A stretch of 8,860 bases of DNA from Alphaproteobacteria bacterium (GTDB taxonomy: Bacteria; Pseudomonadota; Alphaproteobacteria; Rickettsiales; JAIXRX01), in contig JAIXRX010000020.1 in assembly GCA_027485005.1 (NCBI GenBank), positions 1 through 8,860 on the forward strand, read 5' to 3'. Position 1 is the first letter of the stretch. Each line of letters opens with the position of its first letter. The translations under genes and the position numbers were made by a program. Positions 6,667 to 8,860 of the stretch are shown piece by piece. The notes beneath the pieces were generated by a model. That model was not told the origin of the DNA. It saw only the letters and a list, made by a program, of their open reading frames with translations, and did not search any database.

Positions 6667-7434
6667 ATGGTTGAGCTTTTATTCCTATCATTAGTGGCGG
6701 CGTTTGCGGGGGCTTTAAACTCGGTGGCAGGTGGGGGGACATTTTTCTTATTCCCAACGCTGATGGCGGCTGGTTTATCACCAGTGGCTGCTAATATCAC
6801 GAGCTCTATTGCTGTGTGGCCTGCGAGTGTTACGGGCGCGCTGGCGTACCGAAAAAATCTTCGCATTTCACGCTCAGTTCTTGTGGCGCTGGCCTTAGTT
6901 AGTCTTGTGGGTGGAGCGCTTGGCTCTGGTTTATTATTATGGCTTCCTGAGCAGATCTTTGAGAATCTTGTGCCGTTTTTATTATTGGCTGCAACGGCGC
7001 TTTATAGTTTTGGCCCTTATGTGCGCCGATGGTTTGAGCCCAAAGACATGCAGGCATTAACGCTCAGCTGGCCTGTATTACTTGGGCAATTAATGGTGAG
7101 TGTATATGGTGGATATTTTGGTGCAGGCATAGGGATTTTAATGCTAGCACTTTTAACAGCATGGGGGCTGCAAGATACACACACAATGAATGCACTTAAA
7201 ACAGTGCTTGGCATTTTCATCAATGGGGTTGCTGTGTTGATTTTTTGCTTTAGTGGGCAAGTAGACTGGGCAAAAGCATTGGTATTGGTGCCTGCGGGTT
7301 TACTGGGGGGATATGTGGGCGCGCATTTCTCACTGAAAGTATCAATTAGTAAAATGCGTATAGTGGTGAGCGTTTGTGCCTGGTGCATTACGCTTTATTA
7401 TTGCGCCAAACATTGGCTGCCTAGCCTAGGCTAA
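6667..7434 (+). CDS. TauE/SafE family sulfite exporter-like membrane permease
   Basis: The 255-residue protein is strongly hydrophobic, with about eight membrane segments arranged as two related halves. Each half opens with a small-residue, glycine-rich re-entrant segment: residues 5-25 (LFLSLVAAFAGALNSVAGGGTF, abridged here to AGALNSVAGGGTF) and about 150-165 (VYGGYFGAGIGILML), each followed by a conserved NA/MNALK-type turn. The NSVAGGGT and GGYFGAGIG motifs are typical of TauE/SafE (DUF81) proteins, proposed exporters of sulfite, sulfoacetate or other small organic anions; the substrate here cannot be told. Start is uncertain: ATG 6667 begins the first helix and has GGAAG close by, TTG 6658 is better spaced from GGGGA at 6644, and ATG 6622 would add 15 residues. 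The stop overlaps the convergent orphan gene by 14 bp. No sulfur-metabolism genes adjoin it. Confidence 0.88.
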   Translation: MVELLFLSLVAAFAGALNSVAGGGTFFLFPTLMAAGLSPVAANITSSIAVWPASVTGALAYRKNLRISRSVLVALALVSLVGGALGSGLLLWLPEQIFENLVPFLLLAATALYSFGPYVRRWFEPKDMQALTLSWPVLLGQLMVSVYGGYFGAGIGILMLALLTAWGLQDTHTMNALKTVLGIFINGVAVLIFCFSGQVDWAKALVLVPAGLLGGYVGAHFSLKVSISKMRIVVSVCAWCITLYYCAKHWLPSLG

Positions 7435-8050
7435 AACCGCCGCCATCTCCGCCACCGCCGCCGCGGCCAACGCCAGCAGGCGCTTCAATCCGTACATGGG
7501 TGTCAATCCCTGCGGTAGCATCCATCAGTTGGGCACCACCGAAATTGAGGGCCTGAATATCTCCCGTGCCGCTACTGGCACTTCCACCGCCACTGCCGCC
7601 ACTATCATGATGGCCACCGGATTCAGCATGTTGAATACCTGCGGTGGCGTCACCTGCTTCACTGCCATGGCCTGGCGCTTCGCCCATATTAAATTCGCGG
7701 GTAAAATATTCGAGAAGCTTTGCTAACACGCCGCCATGCACATTATGTTGACCAAGCGCGCCGTCCATATCTTGTAGAGGAGTGGCTTTGCTGGCACCGG
7801 TATCATATTCAAGATTAGTGGTCTGCGAGATATATTTGAATAAAAAGCTAAATAACGGAATATTTTTGAATAAATGTGCAAAGGTTCCGTCATGCAAACC
7901 ATAAGGAATCGATTTGGCAGCTGCTTCATAAACGTTATTGGCAGGTGTGCTGGTCGAGGCCGCCTGTTGCGCGGCTTGTGCCTGCTGCATCATCTGTTGG
8001 TTCATCTGCGACGCGGTATCAACCTTTGAAATTTCTGGCATATCTGCCAT
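7421..8050 (-). CDS. Glycine-rich hypothetical protein with Gln/Ala-rich N-terminus
   Basis: I do not recognise this 209-residue protein. Residues 13-40 are Gln/Met/Ala-rich (MNQQMMQQAQAAQQAAS) and probably helical. Residues 57-78 hold a hydrophobic stretch (FAHLFKNIPLFSFLFKYIS), and 106-122 an amphipathic helix (GGVLAKLLEYFTREFN). Residues 123-209 are Gly/Ser/His-rich and low in complexity, ending in a glycine run and FSLG. The hexamer DATAGI occurs twice, at 134-139 and 177-182. There is no signal peptide and no real membrane helix. The start is well supported: AAGGAGAG (8055-8062) lies 4 bases before ATG 8050. Reading-frame integrity with a good Shine-Dalgarno sequence argues for a real gene, though the Gly-rich end makes spurious similarity likely. 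It is divergent from the tandem-pilin gene and overlaps the permease gene at its 3' end. A secreted or surface-associated role is possible but is speculation. Confidence 0.75.
   Translation of the reverse strand: MADMPEISKVDTASQMNQQMMQQAQAAQQAASTSTPANNVYEAAAKSIPYGLHDGTFAHLFKNIPLFSFLFKYISQTTNLEYDTGASKATPLQDMDGALGQHNVHGGVLAKLLEYFTREFNMGEAPGHGSEAGDATAGIQHAESGGHHDSGGSGGGSASSGTGDIQALNFGGAQLMDATAGIDTHVRIEAPAGVGRGGGGGDGGGFSLG
7422..7433. repeat. Perfect 12-bp palindrome TAGCCTAGGCTA shared by two convergent stop regions
   Basis: The sequence equals its own reverse complement. The permease stop TAA (7432-7434) and the orphan stop TAG (minus strand, 7423-7421) sit at its two ends. Because both frames read the same palindrome, both proteins finish with Ser-Leu-Gly. 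Confidence 0.95.
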
Positions 8051-8054
8051 AGCA

Positions 8055-8062
8055 CTCTCCTT
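8055..8062 (-). promoter_or_regulatory. Ribosome binding site of the glycine-rich gene
   Basis: AAGGAGAG on the minus strand, 4 bases before ATG 8050, is the best Shine-Dalgarno match in the window and fixes the start of an otherwise unrecognised gene. Confidence 0.75.
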
Positions 8063-8076
8063 ATATTAATGGGTTG

Positions 8077-8085
8077 ACTATAACA
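8077..8085 (-). promoter_or_regulatory. Possible extended -10 element for the glycine-rich gene
   Basis: On the minus strand TG-T-TATAGT fits an extended -10 box (TGnTATAAT with one mismatch), about 27 bases before the start codon. No good -35 was found, which extended -10 promoters can tolerate. Confidence 0.3.
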
Positions 8086-8182
8086 TATTCTGGCAAAAAA
8101 GCGTGAATTTATTGCCACTGTCATCAAAAATTCATGTAGTTTAGATGGGGTTTTGTTGGTGCTGGGCAGCGGTGCGTGTTAG

Positions 8183-8188
8183 TATAAT
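8183..8188 (+). promoter_or_regulatory. Consensus -10 box TATAAT upstream of the tandem pilin gene
   Basis: A perfect TATAAT lies 32 bases before the ATG at 8221. A -35 at normal spacing is not evident; TTGGTG at 8156 would need a 21-base spacer. The box would allow independent transcription of the pilin gene, but it is a single motif in AT-rich DNA. Confidence 0.3.
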
Positions 8189-8220
8189 AACAATAAATAT
8201 AACGAGCAAACAGGTCTCTC

Positions 8221-8860
8221 ATGCGTGAATCTTCGCCTTCTTTTTCCCACCAACACAATTTGGACCATGTTTTTACGGCACTTTGTATGGGTGCAGTATT
8301 TGTGGTGTGTAGTTTGACACCTAGCTTTGCTCATGCTGCTGTTGTGGATATTATCTGTCAGGTTGCCAAGATTTTCACAGGACCAACGGGTCGAGCCATT
8401 GCTACTTTGGCAGTGATTGTTTTGGGGCTGATGGGCTTGTTTGGAAAGCTTTCCCCAACGACAGCATTGGTCACAGCAGCTGGCTTAACGATTATGTTTG
8501 GCGCCAGTTCTATCGTACAAATGCTTTTCAAGGGTGGCTGTCCTGCTGGTACTGTAACTATGAATGTGCCTATATTGGTAAGCGCATTATGTTCAGTCAT
8601 TAATACTTTAACGGGTAATGCTGCGCGTGTGATTGCAGTTTTTGCTATTCTTCTGGTTGGGGTAGGTGGTTTGCTGGGCAGAATTCAACCGATGACTGCC
8701 TTTATGATATCAATAGGAATTGCGTTACTTTTTGGTGCAAGCTCTATTCTTTCTTTCTTATCATTCGAAAATGCTGCCGCATGTGAAGCGGGGAATAGAT
8801 TTATTTCTACCAAGTTTGATTGTGCTTTATGTAAGGCATTTAACATGGTGGCAGAATCAA
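8221..8860 (+). CDS. Tandem TrbC/VirB2-family pilin (type IV secretion), 3'-truncated by window edge
   Basis: The frame is open to the window edge, giving 213 residues with no stop. Residues 1-17 are polar, 18-39 a hydrophobic signal segment ending PSFAHA, so cleavage after about 39 is expected. Residues 46-100 match the TrbC/VirB2 layout: Cys, TG, Arg, a first membrane helix (AIATLAVIVLGLMGLFG), a short KLSP-type cytoplasmic turn, a second helix ending FGASSI. Residues 124-178 repeat the same layout with constant 78-residue offset and no gap; by hand count 22 of 55 positions are identical. Residues 202-208 (ALCKAFN) resemble the start of repeat two (ALCSVIN), suggesting a third unit. VirB2 is the major pilus subunit of type IV secretion systems, normally one unit of this kind. 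ATG 8221 begins the signal peptide; the Shine-Dalgarno sequence (CAGG, 7 bases upstream) is weak. Other VirB genes, if present, must lie to the right. Confidence 0.82.
   Translation, partial: MRESSPSFSHQHNLDHVFTALCMGAVFVVCSLTPSFAHAAVVDIICQVAKIFTGPTGRAIATLAVIVLGLMGLFGKLSPTTALVTAAGLTIMFGASSIVQMLFKGGCPAGTVTMNVPILVSALCSVINTLTGNAARVIAVFAILLVGVGGLLGRIQPMTAFMISIGIALLFGASSILSFLSFENAAACEAGNRFISTKFDCALCKAFNMVAES
8356..8520 (+). repeat. VirB2-like repeat unit 1
   Basis: It encodes residues 46-100 of the tandem pilin: Cys46, Thr-Gly 53-54, Arg58, Gly75, Pro79 and FGASSI 93-98. All of these recur at +78 residues in unit 2. Confidence 0.8.
8590..8754 (+). repeat. VirB2-like repeat unit 2
   Basis: It encodes residues 124-178: Cys124, Thr-Gly 131-132, Arg136, Gly153, Pro157 and FGASSI 171-176. 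It is 234 bp downstream of unit 1, with clearly diverged codons, so the duplication is old rather than an assembly artefact. Confidence 0.8.

Noticed and set aside
6387..6866. A 159-codon minus-strand frame across the YdcH gene, the spacer and the start of the permease
   Set aside because: It runs opposite or out of frame to two better supported genes, has no family signature, and its composition looks like a shadow of coding DNA.
7435..7475. CCGCCGCC-rich tract after the permease gene, considered as a simple-sequence repeat or phase-variation tract
   Set aside because: It is irregular and is explained by the glycine codons of the minus-strand protein; no uniform unit long enough for slippage is present.
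8091..8134. Inverted repeats TGGCAA/TTGCCA and TGAATTT/AAATTCA in the pilin/orphan spacer, considered as a terminator or riboswitch
   Set aside because: The arms are short, the two repeats interleave, no T-run follows, and no known riboswitch core is visible. At most this is an operator, without support.
8358..8600. An 80-codon minus-strand frame opposite the tandem pilin
   Set aside because: It is antisense to the well supported pilin frame and has no recognisable motif.

Overview
The window looks like chromosomal DNA of an alphaproteobacterium with moderate GC content. The evidence is a DUF2336 protein (a family found mainly in Alphaproteobacteria), a small YdcH/DUF465 protein, an OmpA-type porin with a peptidoglycan anchor, and a VirB2-type pilin. 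I cannot name a genus. There are no rRNA or tRNA genes, insertion sequences or CRISPR arrays. Nearly all of the sequence is coding, in short, mostly single-gene transcription units that alternate in orientation.

Left part (1-3037): the 3' end of a tRNA threonylcarbamoyladenosine synthase gene (TsaC/Sua5/YrdC) converges on a classical short-chain dehydrogenase. Divergent from the dehydrogenase is a 617-residue protein. It has a long disordered N-terminus, a pentapeptide-repeat domain, a coiled coil and a two-helix membrane hairpin, and its gene appears to end in a hairpin terminator that overlaps the stop codon.

Middle (3038-6283): a LOG-family nucleoside 5'-monophosphate phosphoribohydrolase converges on an ompA-like gene across a strong bidirectional terminator. 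After a roughly 300-bp divergent promoter region comes the DUF2336 protein.

Right part (6284-8860): a YdcH/DUF465 gene on the minus strand, a TauE/SafE-type membrane permease, a glycine-rich orphan protein on the minus strand, and a gene that runs off the right edge. The permease and orphan genes overlap tail to tail by 14 bp inside a perfect 12-bp palindrome, so both proteins end in Ser-Leu-Gly. The last gene encodes a signal peptide followed by two complete TrbC/VirB2 pilin domains in tandem, and what looks like the start of a third. This apparent polypilin is the most unusual item here and may mark the edge of a type IV secretion locus lying to the right. The other genes look like unrelated neighbours (tRNA modification, envelope structure, nucleotide metabolism) rather than one pathway.
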